DNA of 64,000 nucleotides from Paenibacillus sp. E222 (GTDB lineage Bacteria > Bacillota > Bacilli > Paenibacillales > Paenibacillaceae). A program made the position numbers and the translations under genes. Every line of letters begins with the position of its first letter. Positions within the stretch are counted from its first letter, which is position 1. Below are positions 47,680 through 62,697 of the stretch, in pieces. The notes under the pieces were generated by a model. It saw only the letters and a program-made list of their open reading frames with translations. It was not told the DNA's origin and did not search any database. Location: the NCBI RefSeq assembly GCF_013401555.1, contig NZ_CP058552.1:1054001-1118000 (forward strand). Direction: 5' to 3'.

Positions 47680-47755
47680 TTATCTATGTTAAGTCAATTA
47701 CCTCACTGTTTCTAAGCCAACAGCTTTTAATGTATTTTTATATTTTTAAACAAAT

Positions 47756-47788
47756 AAAAACCACCACCGAATAACATCGGCAGTGGTT
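47756..47788 (-). terminator. First terminator after 5S rRNA
   Basis: AACCACCACCGA pairs with TCGGCAGTGGTT, followed on the minus strand by T5. Begins five bases after the 5S gene. Confidence 0.88.
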
Positions 47789-47792
47789 CTTT

Positions 47793-47909
47793 GCTTGGCG
47801 GCGTCCTACTCTCCCAGGACCCTGCGGTCCAAGTACCATCGGCGCTAGAGGGCTTAACGGTCGTGTTCGGGATGGGTACGTGTGGAACCCCTCCGCTATC
47901 GCCACCAAA
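47793..47909 (-). rRNA. rrf: 5S ribosomal RNA
   Basis: 117-nt minus-strand sequence beginning TTTGGTGGCGATAGCGGAG and ending GGACGCCGCCAAGC, with terminal helix pairing of GGTGGCG/CGCCGCC and the internal CCGAACACGACCGTTAAG element of loop B/C. Confidence 0.97.
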
Positions 47910-48055
47910 CGCGATTTGTCGAAGCATAGCTTCTTGAAATCCAATATGGAACTGAAAATCATACGCACATTCTGTGATGTACCAATTTTCATTTCAGAGA
48001 TTATTCTCTGAAAACTAGATCCGAAACGAAATTTGCAACTTACAACCTGCATATC

Positions 48056-52845
<4,790 letters not shown>

Positions 52846-52980
52846 GTATTGAAAAGAGCGATAAGCTCATTTTGAAACTGACGAGATTAAAAATCTCATT
52901 TTATGCTCCAGTCGATCCAAGCCAAGGCTTGTCTCAAACTTTCGCGTTCACTCTGCAAGCAGAATGTTTACTCACTCGTT

Positions 52981-52998
52981 GTTCAGTTTTCAAAGATC
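52981..52998 (-). promoter_or_regulatory. boxA-like antitermination element in the rRNA leader
   Basis: Minus-strand ATCTTTGAAAACTGAAC, the same boxA-like core as in the spacer. Followed by the shared sequence CAACGAGTGAGTAA. Confidence 0.6.
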
Positions 52999-53043
52999 AA
53001 ACTTGTTTCATTGCCGTGTGTTGTTCACCTCAGCAACTTTTAT

Positions 53044-53072
53044 ATCTTATCACATCCAAACCAACTTTGCAA
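53044..53072 (-). promoter_or_regulatory. rRNA promoter P2
   Basis: Minus-strand TTGCAA (53067-53072), 17-nt spacer, TAAGAT (53044-53049). Nearer of the two tandem rRNA promoters. Confidence 0.8.
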
Positions 53073-53152
53073 GCTCTTTTTTAAGTTTCTTTCGAAGCTT
53101 ATTTCATTTGCTTGCCGCACCGTGTTTCTCGTGTTTTCTTGGCCGGAATTAG

Positions 53153-53181
53153 AATATACCATGTACAGATTTCGAATGCAA
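53153..53181 (-). promoter_or_regulatory. rRNA promoter P1
   Basis: Minus-strand TTGCAT (53176-53181), 17-nt spacer, TATATT (53153-53158), 109 nt upstream of P2. Tandem promoters are normal for Bacillus-type rRNA operons. Confidence 0.8.
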
Positions 53182-53348
53182 GCTTTATTTTCAATAAATT
53201 ATATCTATTCTCTCAATGAACTACACTTCTGAAGCCAGGCTTGTTTTAGCTCCCATTAATCATCATTAGACACGCTCTTGCCAGAACATGCGGATCACCT
53301 TTCTCTCACAGATATTCCGCACGTTCTCCCCTCCTATCCAAGGATATG

Positions 53349-53906
53349 TTACTTCACTTTCTTCACAGGCATCTTTCGCGGCCATAAACTATAACTGAAG
53401 CTGATTATAAAATCGATTCCCAATATGATTCCCCATACTCTTATGAGATTAGAAAATGCCGCAGTACGCTCCGTATCACCAATCCACCAGATCATCGCGA
53501 GCAGAAACATGCTACCTATGCACCAAGCCAATAGATGTCTAAGCCATCCCACTCTTTCACGACTAGCATGCTCACTGCCGTACACCTTACTGCTCCGAGG
53601 ATTATCTCCACCTTTTAACCAATATAGGAAATAACGATCAGCCCAAGCGATCATCTGATGACCATAGGCAATACTCACACCTATATATATAGCTGCAATG
53701 CCATGAACCATACTTGCTGTAGCACCCCGTTGAAGATCCATCACCGTCGCTACCATAAGAAGAACATCCACAACCGGCGTTGCCATTAACAGCGCAATCC
53801 CTGTCCGTTTCATCCCAAGCAGATAACGCACACTCAGACCTGTAGCGACAAATACCCAGAAGGCAATCTCACATCCAATAATAAAATAGGCAATCAAATG
53901 ATCCAC
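53349..53906 (-). CDS. Membrane protein divergent from a TetR regulator
   Basis: 185 residues starting MDHLIAYFIIGCEIAFWVF after AAAGGAG. Five hydrophobic segments (FIIGCEIAFWVFVATGL, GIALLMATPVVDVLLMVATV, MVHGIAAIYIGVSIAYG, LLAWCIGSMFLLAMIWWIG, GIILGIDFIISFSYSLW), ending PRKMPVKKVK. It resembles Bacillus YmcC-type membrane proteins in layout. It shares a short divergent promoter region with the TetR gene, so it is the probable target of that repressor. Function unknown. Confidence 0.8.
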   Translation of the reverse strand: MDHLIAYFIIGCEIAFWVFVATGLSVRYLLGMKRTGIALLMATPVVDVLLMVATVMDLQRGATASMVHGIAAIYIGVSIAYGHQMIAWADRYFLYWLKGGDNPRSSKVYGSEHASRERVGWLRHLLAWCIGSMFLLAMIWWIGDTERTAAFSNLIRVWGIILGIDFIISFSYSLWPRKMPVKKVK

Positions 53907-53911
53907 TCCTT

Positions 53912-53958
53912 TTATAATACAAATGTATTAAATACAATTTAACACGTTTGTATTATAA
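53912..53958. promoter_or_regulatory. Palindromic operator of the TetR regulator
   Basis: Perfect 12-bp inverted repeat TTATAATACAAA (53912-53923) / TTTGTATTATAA (53947-53958), with extra half-sites AATACAA between. It overlaps the -35 of the TetR gene and the promoter region of the membrane-protein gene. Confidence 0.8.
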
Positions 53959-53977
53959 TAATCAACAATGATATAAT
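53948..53977 (+). promoter_or_regulatory. Promoter of the TetR gene
   Basis: TTGTAT (53948-53953), 18-nt spacer, perfect TATAAT (53972-53977). The expected start base coincides with the ATG at 53984. Confidence 0.75.
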
Positions 53978-53983
53978 CCTTAT

Positions 53984-54583
53984 ATGCCTAAAATAGTTGA
54001 TCATGATAAACAACGTCTGCTCGTAGCCGAAGCGGCTTGGCGTGTCATCCGAAGAGATGGCATGGAACAGGCCTCCGTACGAAATATTGCGGTAGAAGCA
54101 GGAATATCGGCCGGGTCTATGCGCCACTACTTTTCAACCCAATCGGAACTACTCCTATACGCAATGAATCTGGTATCCGAACGGGTATCGAATCGAATCA
54201 CACAGATGTCCTTTAATTCATCTCCTTTGGAGAATATGAAGCTTCTGTTATTAGAACTCTTGCCAAGCACGGATGAAAAAATGGCCGAAATGGAGGTGTG
54301 GTACGCTTTTACAGCCAAGTCCAAAAGCGACCCTGTTCTCAAAGAGCATGCCGACAAAGTCTATAACGAGCTCCGACACGCGATGGCTACGGTTATCACC
54401 TACCTCATGGAGCTCAATCTCTCCCGTACAGACCTTGATAAGGAGCTGGAAATTGAACGGCTGTACGCACTGTTCGACGGTTTGGGAATTCATGCGATTC
54501 TTCGTCCTGACCAGATGAACACCAAGATCATGGAGGATATCCTTACTATGCATCTTGCAACGTTATGCCGGGATGCAGAATAA
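53984..54583 (+). CDS. TetR family regulator, probably leaderless
   Basis: 199 residues starting MPKIVDHDKQRLLVAEAAWRV. The N-terminal helix-turn-helix is ASVRNIAVEAGISAGSMRHYF (residues 30-50), followed by an all-helical ligand-binding domain. No ribosome binding site precedes the ATG and the -10 hexamer ends six bases before it, so the mRNA probably begins at the start codon. The palindromic operator overlaps the -35, implying autorepression and control of the divergent membrane-protein gene. Inducer unknown. Confidence 0.9.
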   Translation: MPKIVDHDKQRLLVAEAAWRVIRRDGMEQASVRNIAVEAGISAGSMRHYFSTQSELLLYAMNLVSERVSNRITQMSFNSSPLENMKLLLLELLPSTDEKMAEMEVWYAFTAKSKSDPVLKEHADKVYNELRHAMATVITYLMELNLSRTDLDKELEIERLYALFDGLGIHAILRPDQMNTKIMEDILTMHLATLCRDAE

Positions 54584-54652
54584 CATACCGTCAAATAAAT
54601 TAAAACAGCTCTACTCTTCGTACCAACAGGAACCGAGTATTTGCTTCTATGT

Positions 54653-54731
54653 AAAAAAAACCGTCAGGCATTCGTTGTAACTAACCTATTCCATAAAGGG
54701 TTAGTCCTAGATGCGTGACGGTTTTCTTTTT
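54653..54731. terminator. Terminator between tetR and ktrB
   Basis: AACCGTCA pairs with TGACGGTT and an inner AACTAACC/GGTTAGT stem; A8 and T runs on both sides make it bidirectional. It ends at the ktrB stop codon. Confidence 0.8.
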
Positions 54732-56067
54732 ATCCAATAATAATCCGGCCCTCCGGATGGCGATACAGCTTCTTCTCTTTGCGCGGACGAAGTGCGTATG
54801 CGATAGTGAGTGGCCCGATACGTCCGATAAACATCGTGAAGGCGATAATTACTTTTCCCCATGCCGTTAATTCATGCGTTACCCCCACCGACAAACCTAC
54901 TGTCCCAATTGCCGAGGCCGCCTCAAACATGAGTGAAAGGAACGGTGCGTCCTCTGTCGTAAGTAGTAACATTACCACAACCATGAATATGATCAAGGAA
55001 ACCATAATAATCGTCAATGCTCTCATCAGCAAATCTTTCGGAACACGCTGACGGAAAAATACAATATCTTTATTGCCACGAATCATGGCATACACCGCTC
55101 CAATCATAATCAGGAACGTTGTCGTCTTGATCCCACCCCCGGTTGATCCCGGGGAAGCCCCAATAAACATCAACAGAATGAAGAAGAACTGGGTTGCCTG
55201 CCTCATCTGGGTAATATCAATGGTGCTCGTACCCGACGAACGTGTAGAGACCGATTGGAAGAATGAGGCATAGATCTTTTCGCTCCAACTGAGAGGCGCC
55301 AGAGTGTGCCCATTGGTGAATTCAAATACAAAAAGTACAATGGCACCAATACCAATCAGCGCACCTGAGACGGACAATACCAGTTTGGACTGCAACGATA
55401 AGCGGCGACGCTTGCGGAACTCAAACAAATCATTCAGCACCACAAAGCCAAGTCCACCCGATATAACCAGTACGGAAGCTGTCAGGTTAAACAACCAGTC
55501 GCCTGTATAATACTGAAAACTGTTGCCAAACAGATCAAAACCACCATTATTAAATAATGATACCGAGTGAAAAGCACCATAGTATACCGCCTGCCAAAAA
55601 GGCATCTCCGTTGCCCAGCGGAGTGCCAGTATAACGGCAGCCACACCTTCAATGGTAAACGAAAAAATCAGCACTTTGCGGATAATGCGAACAATGCCTT
55701 CCATACTGTCAGCGTTGATCGCCTCTTTCAGCAGCAGTCTGTCCTTCAGCGAAATTCGCTTACCTAATACTAATGCAAACAACGTTGCGATGGTCATGAA
55801 GCCAAGTCCACCTAGCTGCATAAGCACCATAATCACAATTTGACCAAACAGGTTGAAGGTTGTCCCTACATCCACTACAACCAACCCGGTTACACATGCG
55901 GCAGAGGTAGACGTAAACAGCGCATCAATAAACGCCAAATGCTCACCGCTTTGATTGGAGATAGGTAGCATGAGCAGAATCGTACCGATCATGATAATAA
56001 GCATAAAACCACCAACCAGAATCAATGGGGGTGATAGGAATTTAGCAATGTGAAGCCTAAACTTCAT
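54730..56067 (-). CDS. ktrB: Potassium uptake membrane subunit, KtrB/TrkH family
   Basis: K+ (Na+-coupled) transporter that works with a cytosolic KtrA RCK ring. 445 residues from ATG 56067 (MKFRLHIAKFLSPPLIL) with GAGGTG six bases upstream; longer frames to 56166 are unlikely. Four P-loop filters are visible: SAACVTGLV, SLFNNGGFD, STRSSGTSTID and SAIGTVGLSVG, each with the central Gly. No ktrA gene adjoins, as with KtrCD in B. subtilis where the partner genes are separate. KtrA-type proteins bind c-di-AMP, so the transporter may be controlled by the same messenger as the riboswitch at 28.1 kb (inference). Confidence 0.94.
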   Translation of the reverse strand: MKFRLHIAKFLSPPLILVGGFMLIIMIGTILLMLPISNQSGEHLAFIDALFTSTSAACVTGLVVVDVGTTFNLFGQIVIMVLMQLGGLGFMTIATLFALVLGKRISLKDRLLLKEAINADSMEGIVRIIRKVLIFSFTIEGVAAVILALRWATEMPFWQAVYYGAFHSVSLFNNGGFDLFGNSFQYYTGDWLFNLTASVLVISGGLGFVVLNDLFEFRKRRRLSLQSKLVLSVSGALIGIGAIVLFVFEFTNGHTLAPLSWSEKIYASFFQSVSTRSSGTSTIDITQMRQATQFFFILLMFIGASPGSTGGGIKTTTFLIMIGAVYAMIRGNKDIVFFRQRVPKDLLMRALTIIMVSLIIFMVVVMLLLTTEDAPFLSLMFEAASAIGTVGLSVGVTHELTAWGKVIIAFTMFIGRIGPLTIAYALRPRKEKKLYRHPEGRIIIG

Positions 56068-56183
56068 GGAGGGCACCTCTTTTAACATAATACAAGCAGG
56101 TAGGCGAACAAATTCTGACACCACACTTTGATAACACATGCTCTTCAGACGAATCTGACACTTCAATGCCTATGTAAACCTAA

Positions 56184-56226
56184 AGAGGAACTTGCCACAG
56201 CATCATACTGAACGGCAGGTTCCTCT
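56184..56226. terminator. Hairpin terminator between ktrB and lysS
   Basis: AGAGGAAC..GCC pairs with GGC..GTTCCTCT; tails are weakly T-rich. Confidence 0.65.
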
Positions 56227-56256
56227 TCTATTATGAACGAGTCAAACGTTCCTTAT

Positions 56257-57777
<1,521 letters not shown>

Positions 57778-57838
57778 CTATATTCATCTCCTTATTTACA
57801 TTGCAGGCATCTTCAGAGGTATTCTGCCTCAAATGTTG

Positions 57839-57864
57839 AAAAAAGCTTCCCTAAGGAAGCTTTT
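57839..57864 (-). terminator. Terminator of greA
   Basis: Perfect AAAAGCTTCC/GGAAGCTTTT stem with a four-base loop, followed on the minus strand by T residues. Confidence 0.9.
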
Positions 57865-57895
57865 GTCTCCGTACCCGACTGCTTCATTGCTTATA

Positions 57896-58372
57896 TTACT
57901 TTTTGATGTCTACAATTTTATATTGAATTACGCCAGCAGGCACACTTACATCAACAACCGTACCTTTTTTCTTGCCCAGAATGGCTTTGCCAACAGGGCT
58001 TTCGTTCGATATTTTGTTTTGCAGCGGATTGGACTCCGCAGTACCTACAATCGTATATTCCGTGATATCACCGAATTCCAGATCTTCTACAGTGACTGTT
58101 GCACCCACGCTTACAGCTTCGGTATCGATCTCGTCGCTGTTGATAATCCGTGCGTTCCGGAGCAATTTCTCCAACGTAATAACGCGGCCTTCAATGAATG
58201 CCTGTTCATTCTTCGCGTCTTCGTATTCGGAGTTCTCACTAATATCTCCATACCCGATGGCTACCTTAATCCGTTCAGCCACTTCGCGGCGCTTCACTGA
58301 TTTCAGCATTTCCAGTTCTTCTTCAAGCTTCTTAAGTCCCTCTGGTGTAAGGATAACTTCCTTATCGCTCAT
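57896..58372 (-). CDS. greA: Transcription elongation factor GreA
   Basis: Rescues stalled RNA polymerase by stimulating cleavage of the transcript 3' end. 158 residues from ATG 58372 ([22 protein letters not shown]), about ten bases after AGGAGA; the longer frame to 58417 has no site. N-terminal coiled coil with the acidic tip in [19 protein letters not shown] (Asp and Glu for metal binding), C-terminal FKBP-like domain ([19 protein letters not shown]). It sits between dusB and lysS with its own terminator. Confidence 0.97.
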   Translation of the reverse strand: MSDKEVILTPEGLKKLEEELEMLKSVKRREVAERIKVAIGYGDISENSEYEDAKNEQAFIEGRVITLEKLLRNARIINSDEIDTEAVSVGATVTVEDLEFGDITEYTIVGTAESNPLQNKISNESPVGKAILGKKKGTVVDVSVPAGVIQYKIVDIKK

Positions 58373-58616
58373 CTCAACCGATTCTCCTGTCATGGGAATA
58401 ATTTGATTGCACGGCAACGGAACCGGTGCTGTTTACAGAGCTCCGCCCGCATACATCTTCAAAACTATATGAAGTTCTCCGGAGAAACAGAACGTTCCTC
58501 CTGATGCACTAGCCTTATGACGCACATGGCGAATTTATACTGTGAAATTATAGGGGAACGGTCTCGAAAAGTCAATGTTACGCCCCCTATAGCTGTAAAC
58601 GTTTTACAGCAGGAGA

Positions 58617-59636
58617 TCAGGAAGCATTTTCGGCTAGTGCCGGTTCTGACTCCAGATTGCCTTCGATATGCAGCTGGGATACAAAATTCTCCAGAATATG
58701 CACCATCTCATCACGTTTGGTTTCTTCCATAATAACGTCCTTGATGCGGGCAGATCCTTTCAGCCCTTTCAGATACCAAGCCAGGTGTTTACGCATCTCG
58801 CGAACAGCAACAGCCTCACCCTTCAGTGCAATCAGACGGTCCATATGCAAAATGGCAACCCGAATTTTCTCTTCCCCATTCGGGTCAGGAAGCAGTTCGC
58901 CGGAACTCAGGTATTGAATGGTACGATACAGCATCCATGGGTTACCCAGGGCGGCACGACCGATCATCACTCCGTCACAACCCGTTTCATCCAACATGCG
59001 ACGGGCATCTTCCGGTGAAGATACATCTCCGTTCCCGATCACCGGGATGGAGACAGCCTCTTTTACATTTTTGATGTGTGACCAGTCCGCTGTGCCTGTA
59101 TAGAGCTGTTCACGTGTACGGCCGTGCACACTTACCGCTTGGCCGCCAGCACGTTCAACCGCAAGTGCATTCTCAACCACGTAGATATGCTCGTTATCCC
59201 AGCCGATCCGCATCTTGACGGTAACCGGCTTATCCACCGCGTCCACTACAGCGGATACCATTTCATAAATTTTGTTCGGATCAAGCAACCAGCGTGCACC
59301 TGCATCACAGCTCGTCACTTTAGGCACAGGGCATCCCATGTTGATGTCGATGATGTCAGCATTGGTTTCTTTGTCCACAATTTTGGCTGCTTCTACGAGG
59401 GCTTGGCGATCTCCCCCCCAAATTTGCAGGCTCAGCGGTTTCTCACGCTCATCGACAAACAACATCTCACGCGTACGCTTGTTACCATGTACAATGGCTT
59501 TGCCACTCACCATCTCCGCACATACGAGGCCTGTTCCGAATTCTTTTGCGATCAGACGAAAAGCCGGATTACATACGCCAGCCATCGGCGCAAGTACGAC
59601 CTGGTTTTTCATTTCAATGTCACCAATTTTAAGCAT
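58617..59636 (-). CDS. dusB: tRNA-dihydrouridine synthase B
   Basis: FMN-dependent reductase that makes dihydrouridine in tRNA. 339 residues starting MLKIGDIEMKNQVVLAPMAGV after AAAGGAGTG. TIM barrel with flavin-binding QIWGGD, the catalytic Cys in NMGCPVPK, the Lys in VTVKMRIGW, the His in VSVHGRTREQ and the phosphate loop GDVSSPEDA. The segment is PKVTSCDAGARWLL where I would expect a basic residue at the Ser; not a known catalytic position. Follows yazB in the fol cluster as in B. subtilis. The 244-nt gap to greA holds a short palindrome GCTGTAAA/TTTACAGC and no gene. Confidence 0.95.
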   Translation of the reverse strand: MLKIGDIEMKNQVVLAPMAGVCNPAFRLIAKEFGTGLVCAEMVSGKAIVHGNKRTREMLFVDEREKPLSLQIWGGDRQALVEAAKIVDKETNADIIDINMGCPVPKVTSCDAGARWLLDPNKIYEMVSAVVDAVDKPVTVKMRIGWDNEHIYVVENALAVERAGGQAVSVHGRTREQLYTGTADWSHIKNVKEAVSIPVIGNGDVSSPEDARRMLDETGCDGVMIGRAALGNPWMLYRTIQYLSSGELLPDPNGEEKIRVAILHMDRLIALKGEAVAVREMRKHLAWYLKGLKGSARIKDVIMEETKRDEMVHILENFVSQLHIEGNLESEPALAENAS

Positions 59637-59772
59637 GGTAGTCGTCCCACTCCTTTTTAAATCCGAGACTCTTGTATGAATCCTGGTTGTTTTTAATTCT
59701 TTAATACTTCTTGCTGTATAAAATAAACGAATAATGACGATGTTTTCTTGTGGTAATTAGTAAAAAGCGGCC

Positions 59773-59976
59773 TTAGTTCCCCTGTAATTCCTCAATACTG
59801 ATCGACAGTACCCCGGCAATTAGATTCAACTCCCGTTCAACTACTTTGCGGTTGCCTCGTTCAATCATACCCAGAACGGCCAGAGATATGCCCGTCTCAG
59901 CAGCGAGTTCCTGTTGTGTTAAACCTTTCAGCTTCCGGAAAGCCCGGATTCGATTGGCCAATTGCACGTTTTCCAA
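59773..59976 (-). CDS. yazB: Small helix-turn-helix protein, YazB-like
   Basis: 67 residues from TTG 59976 (MENVQLANRIRAFRKLKGL) with AAGGATGG upstream. It is almost entirely an XRE/Cro-type helix-turn-helix (LTQQELAAETGISLAVLGMIERG). Overlaps the end of folK by 49 bases in another frame, so it is translationally linked to the folate operon. The same small gene follows folK in B. subtilis (yazB). Target unknown. Confidence 0.85.
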   Translation of the reverse strand: MENVQLANRIRAFRKLKGLTQQELAAETGISLAVLGMIERGNRKVVERELNLIAGVLSISIEELQGN

Positions 59977-60476
59977 AGCTGTATTCCATCCTTTCCATCC
60001 AGTACAGACAACGATGATTGTACAAAGGCATACAAACCTGAATGCTCGTCTTCGGTTACGATGTCAGCCAGTGGCACCAATACAAACGCCCGTTCACCCA
60101 TCCGTGGATGCGGCAATTGCAGCCGTTCGGTATCACTTGTCTCTCCATCCATCCAAAGCAGATCCAAATCGACTGTACGAGGGCCCCAACGGATATCACG
60201 AACCCGCCCAAGCCTTGTTTCAATATCCAGCAGTTCCATGAGCAGCTGCTCCGGCAAAAGTGTAGTCTGTACCGCAGTTGCCATATTCAAAAACGCTGGC
60301 TGGTCCACATAACCTACAGGCTCCGTCTCATACAACGCAGAACAGCGCAAGACGGATATATGAGGATGTGCATCCAGCAACGTTAACGCCTCAAGCAGCG
60401 TCTGTTCCCGGTCACCCAAATTAGCCCCTAAAGCAATATAAGCCTCTGAAGATTCAGAGGTCGAATGTGCAATCAT
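59928..60476 (-). CDS. folK: 2-amino-4-hydroxy-6-hydroxymethyldihydropteridine pyrophosphokinase
   Basis: Transfers pyrophosphate from ATP to the pterin, supplying folP. 182 residues starting MIAHSTSESSEAYIALGANLG. HPPK signatures: ALGANLGDRE, TEPVGYVDQPAFLN and the metal/ATP motif RWGPRTVDLDLLWMDG with HPRMGERAFVLVPL. The C-terminus is slightly extended and overlaps yazB. Nine bases after folB. Confidence 0.95.
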   Translation of the reverse strand: MIAHSTSESSEAYIALGANLGDREQTLLEALTLLDAHPHISVLRCSALYETEPVGYVDQPAFLNMATAVQTTLLPEQLLMELLDIETRLGRVRDIRWGPRTVDLDLLWMDGETSDTERLQLPHPRMGERAFVLVPLADIVTEDEHSGLYAFVQSSLSVLDGKDGIQLWKTCNWPIESGLSGS

Positions 60477-60485
60477 GATCGGTTC

Positions 60486-60848
60486 TCACTTTCTTGTGCG
60501 GCGAAGCTCTACAGTCACGCCCCCAAAATGAATATCAAAAGGCGGATGTGGCTTCGTCACCTTGACTGTCAGTGCATTGATAATAGTATAAGTGTCTAGT
60601 AAAGAAGATGCAATATGTTCGCCCAAAGCTTCAATTAACTGGAATGATTTATTTTCAACGATCTGTTTCACCAGCTCATGGATTTCCGCATAATTGATGG
60701 TTTTGGTCAAATCATCGGTACGCCCAGCCTCGCCCAGATCCATATCGATCTCCAGATCAATATAATAACGCGCCCCCAGCTTCCGTTCCTCGGCAAATAC
60801 GCCGTGATATCCGTAATACTCCATTCGATGCATTACCATTCTATCCAT
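60486..60848 (-). CDS. folB: Dihydroneopterin aldolase
   Basis: Cleaves dihydroneopterin to the hydroxymethylpterin used by FolK. 120 residues from ATG 60848 (MDRMVMHRMEYYGYHGVFAEE), chosen over the frame start at 60908 because it gives the family length and GGCGGA precedes it. Conserved YGYHGVFAEE, TINYAEIHELV and the catalytic Lys region VTKPHPPFDIHFGGVTVE. Between folP and folK. Confidence 0.93.
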   Translation of the reverse strand: MDRMVMHRMEYYGYHGVFAEERKLGARYYIDLEIDMDLGEAGRTDDLTKTINYAEIHELVKQIVENKSFQLIEALGEHIASSLLDTYTIINALTVKVTKPHPPFDIHFGGVTVELRRTRK

Positions 60849-60950
60849 AAGTTCCGCCTGCCCTCTATATATAATGAAATCATGGTTCGAAATTCGCTCC
60901 TGTTGCAAAACGCTGCGCTTTCACTGGACGGGTCACCGAACCCGCCAACA

Positions 60951-61814
60951 TCATTTCCTCCGCAAGCCTGGAGAGGCATACAGCATGGCATCACACATGT
61001 CCACCGTGCGCCGAATCGGCTTCACATCATGAACCCGGACCATCTGGCATCCTTGGGCTATGCCAAAAGCAACCGTAGCGGCCGTACCTTCCAGCGCATC
61101 ATCTGCCTGTACCTGTAAGGTGTTCTGGATAAACCTTTTACGCGAGGTGGCAAGCAGAACGGGATATCCCATCTCATTGAGTAACCCGAGCGATGACATG
61201 AGCACCAGATTTTCGTTCAGATCCTTCACAAAGCCAATGCCCGGGTCCAGAATAATCTGATCGGGGTGTACTCCGGCCTCTAGCGCAATCTGTATACTCT
61301 CTTGAAGATCACTGACTACGTCAACCAAATAGTTGGTATAGTCTCGTTCTTGCCGGTTATGCATTAGGATCAGAGGACATCCCAGCTCTGCCGCAGTACG
61401 TGCCATCTCCGGGTCAGCCTTGGCACCCCACACATCATTGATGATGTGTGCTCCAGCCTGAATGGCCTGACGAGCGACATCTGCCTTATAGGTGTCCACC
61501 GATATCGGAATATGTGGAGCCTGCTGCCGCAGTGCTTCAATGACCGGAATGATCCGGCTTAGTTCTTCATCAGCACCAACGATATCTGAACCCGGACGTG
61601 TAGATTCCCCGCCAATATCAATGAGGTCCGCGCCATCCTCCATCATCTGAATGGCGTGAGCCACCGCTCGCTCCACATTGGTATAACGTCCCCCATCCGA
61701 GAAGGAGTCCGGTGTGACATTCAGAATACCCATAATAAGTGTACGTGTGCCAAGTTTTAGCTCCGCTGGCCCCCACGCATAATTCCGTTCATAAATGACT
61801 GGTGTAAGTGTCAT
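60951..61814 (-). CDS. folP: Dihydropteroate synthase
   Basis: Joins p-aminobenzoate to the pterin pyrophosphate; target of sulfonamides. 287 residues. Motifs IMGILNVTPDSFSDGGRY, DIGGESTRPGS, INDVWGAKADPEM, DPGIGFVKDLNEN and SRKRFI with the late VRVHDVKP are all intact. Its ATG overlaps the pabC stop by four bases (ATGA). Confidence 0.97.
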   Translation of the reverse strand: MTLTPVIYERNYAWGPAELKLGTRTLIMGILNVTPDSFSDGGRYTNVERAVAHAIQMMEDGADLIDIGGESTRPGSDIVGADEELSRIIPVIEALRQQAPHIPISVDTYKADVARQAIQAGAHIINDVWGAKADPEMARTAAELGCPLILMHNRQERDYTNYLVDVVSDLQESIQIALEAGVHPDQIILDPGIGFVKDLNENLVLMSSLGLLNEMGYPVLLATSRKRFIQNTLQVQADDALEGTAATVAFGIAQGCQMVRVHDVKPIRRTVDMCDAMLYASPGLRRK

Positions 61815-62695
61815 GAAGTATACCCCGCTTTCTGCCGGTACATACCCAGAAGTGCTTCTGTAACCGGGCCTATATGTCCGCTGCTGATTACCGTTTCCGT
61901 TCCAGCTTGATCCCGCAATATAGTAACTGGAACGAGTTCAGCAACAGACCCTGTCAAAAAGATCTCATCAGCCTGCAACAGCTCCTCCCAAGGGAACAGC
62001 CCTTCCTGACAAGGCATTCCTTGCTGAGCTGCAAGCTCCAGTACAACGGCTCTGGTGATTCCCGGCAAAATACCAGTAGCAAGTGCTGGCGTATAGAGTA
62101 CGCCTTGTCTCACCCAGAACACATTGCTGACAATCCCCTCAGCTATGTAGCCCTCCCGGGTTAGTTGCAGCCCTTCCGCTCCTTGCACATGCTGCCCGTA
62201 TCCGTTCAGTTCCCGTTTCGCCAGAATGCTGTTCATGTAATGCAGTGATTTGAACCGCACTTCTCCTTCAGGCGTGTTGCGGGGCGTCGACAGACGTTGA
62301 AGCATTTTCCCATTTTCATATAGAGATGGAGAGGGTTCAGGTAGTGCTTTTGCCAATACGATATGATTGGGTTTCCCATAATCTCCTGAAGGTAGTCCGA
62401 GCGGAGCCTCGCCCGCAGATACCGTATAGCGCACATAGGCATCCTGGAGTTCATTCGCAAGCAACAGATTGCTGATCCAGTTCGTTACCTCCGCTGCTGT
62501 TGCTGTGAATGGAATGCCCAGTTCACGACACCCTGAAGCCATCCGCTCCAAATGACGCTCCAGCAGAAAAGGGGCTCCCTGATACGTCCGAAACGTCTCG
62601 AACAATCCAAGTCCGTACAAAAAGCCGTGATCCGTCACCGGAACCACGGCTGCCGCCATATTAACCAATTCTCCGTTTATCGCGGCATATTTCAT
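61811..62695 (-). CDS. pabC: Aminodeoxychorismate lyase
   Basis: PLP enzyme that releases p-aminobenzoate and pyruvate from aminodeoxychorismate. 294 residues. Fold-type IV features: DHGFLYGLGLFETFRTY at the N-terminus, the PLP Lys in RFKSLHYMNSILAKREL, and EGYIAEGIVSNVFWVRQG. Overlaps folP and starts two bases after the pabA stop, so tightly operonic. Confidence 0.94.
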   Translation of the reverse strand: MKYAAINGELVNMAAAVVPVTDHGFLYGLGLFETFRTYQGAPFLLERHLERMASGCRELGIPFTATAAEVTNWISNLLLANELQDAYVRYTVSAGEAPLGLPSGDYGKPNHIVLAKALPEPSPSLYENGKMLQRLSTPRNTPEGEVRFKSLHYMNSILAKRELNGYGQHVQGAEGLQLTREGYIAEGIVSNVFWVRQGVLYTPALATGILPGITRAVVLELAAQQGMPCQEGLFPWEELLQADEIFLTGSVAELVPVTILRDQAGTETVISSGHIGPVTEALLGMYRQKAGYTS

Positions 62696-62697
62696 CT

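Noticed and set aside
58592..58611. Short palindrome GCTGTAAA/TTTACAGC after dusB as a terminator
   Set aside because: No T tract follows on the minus strand, so it is not supported as a terminator.
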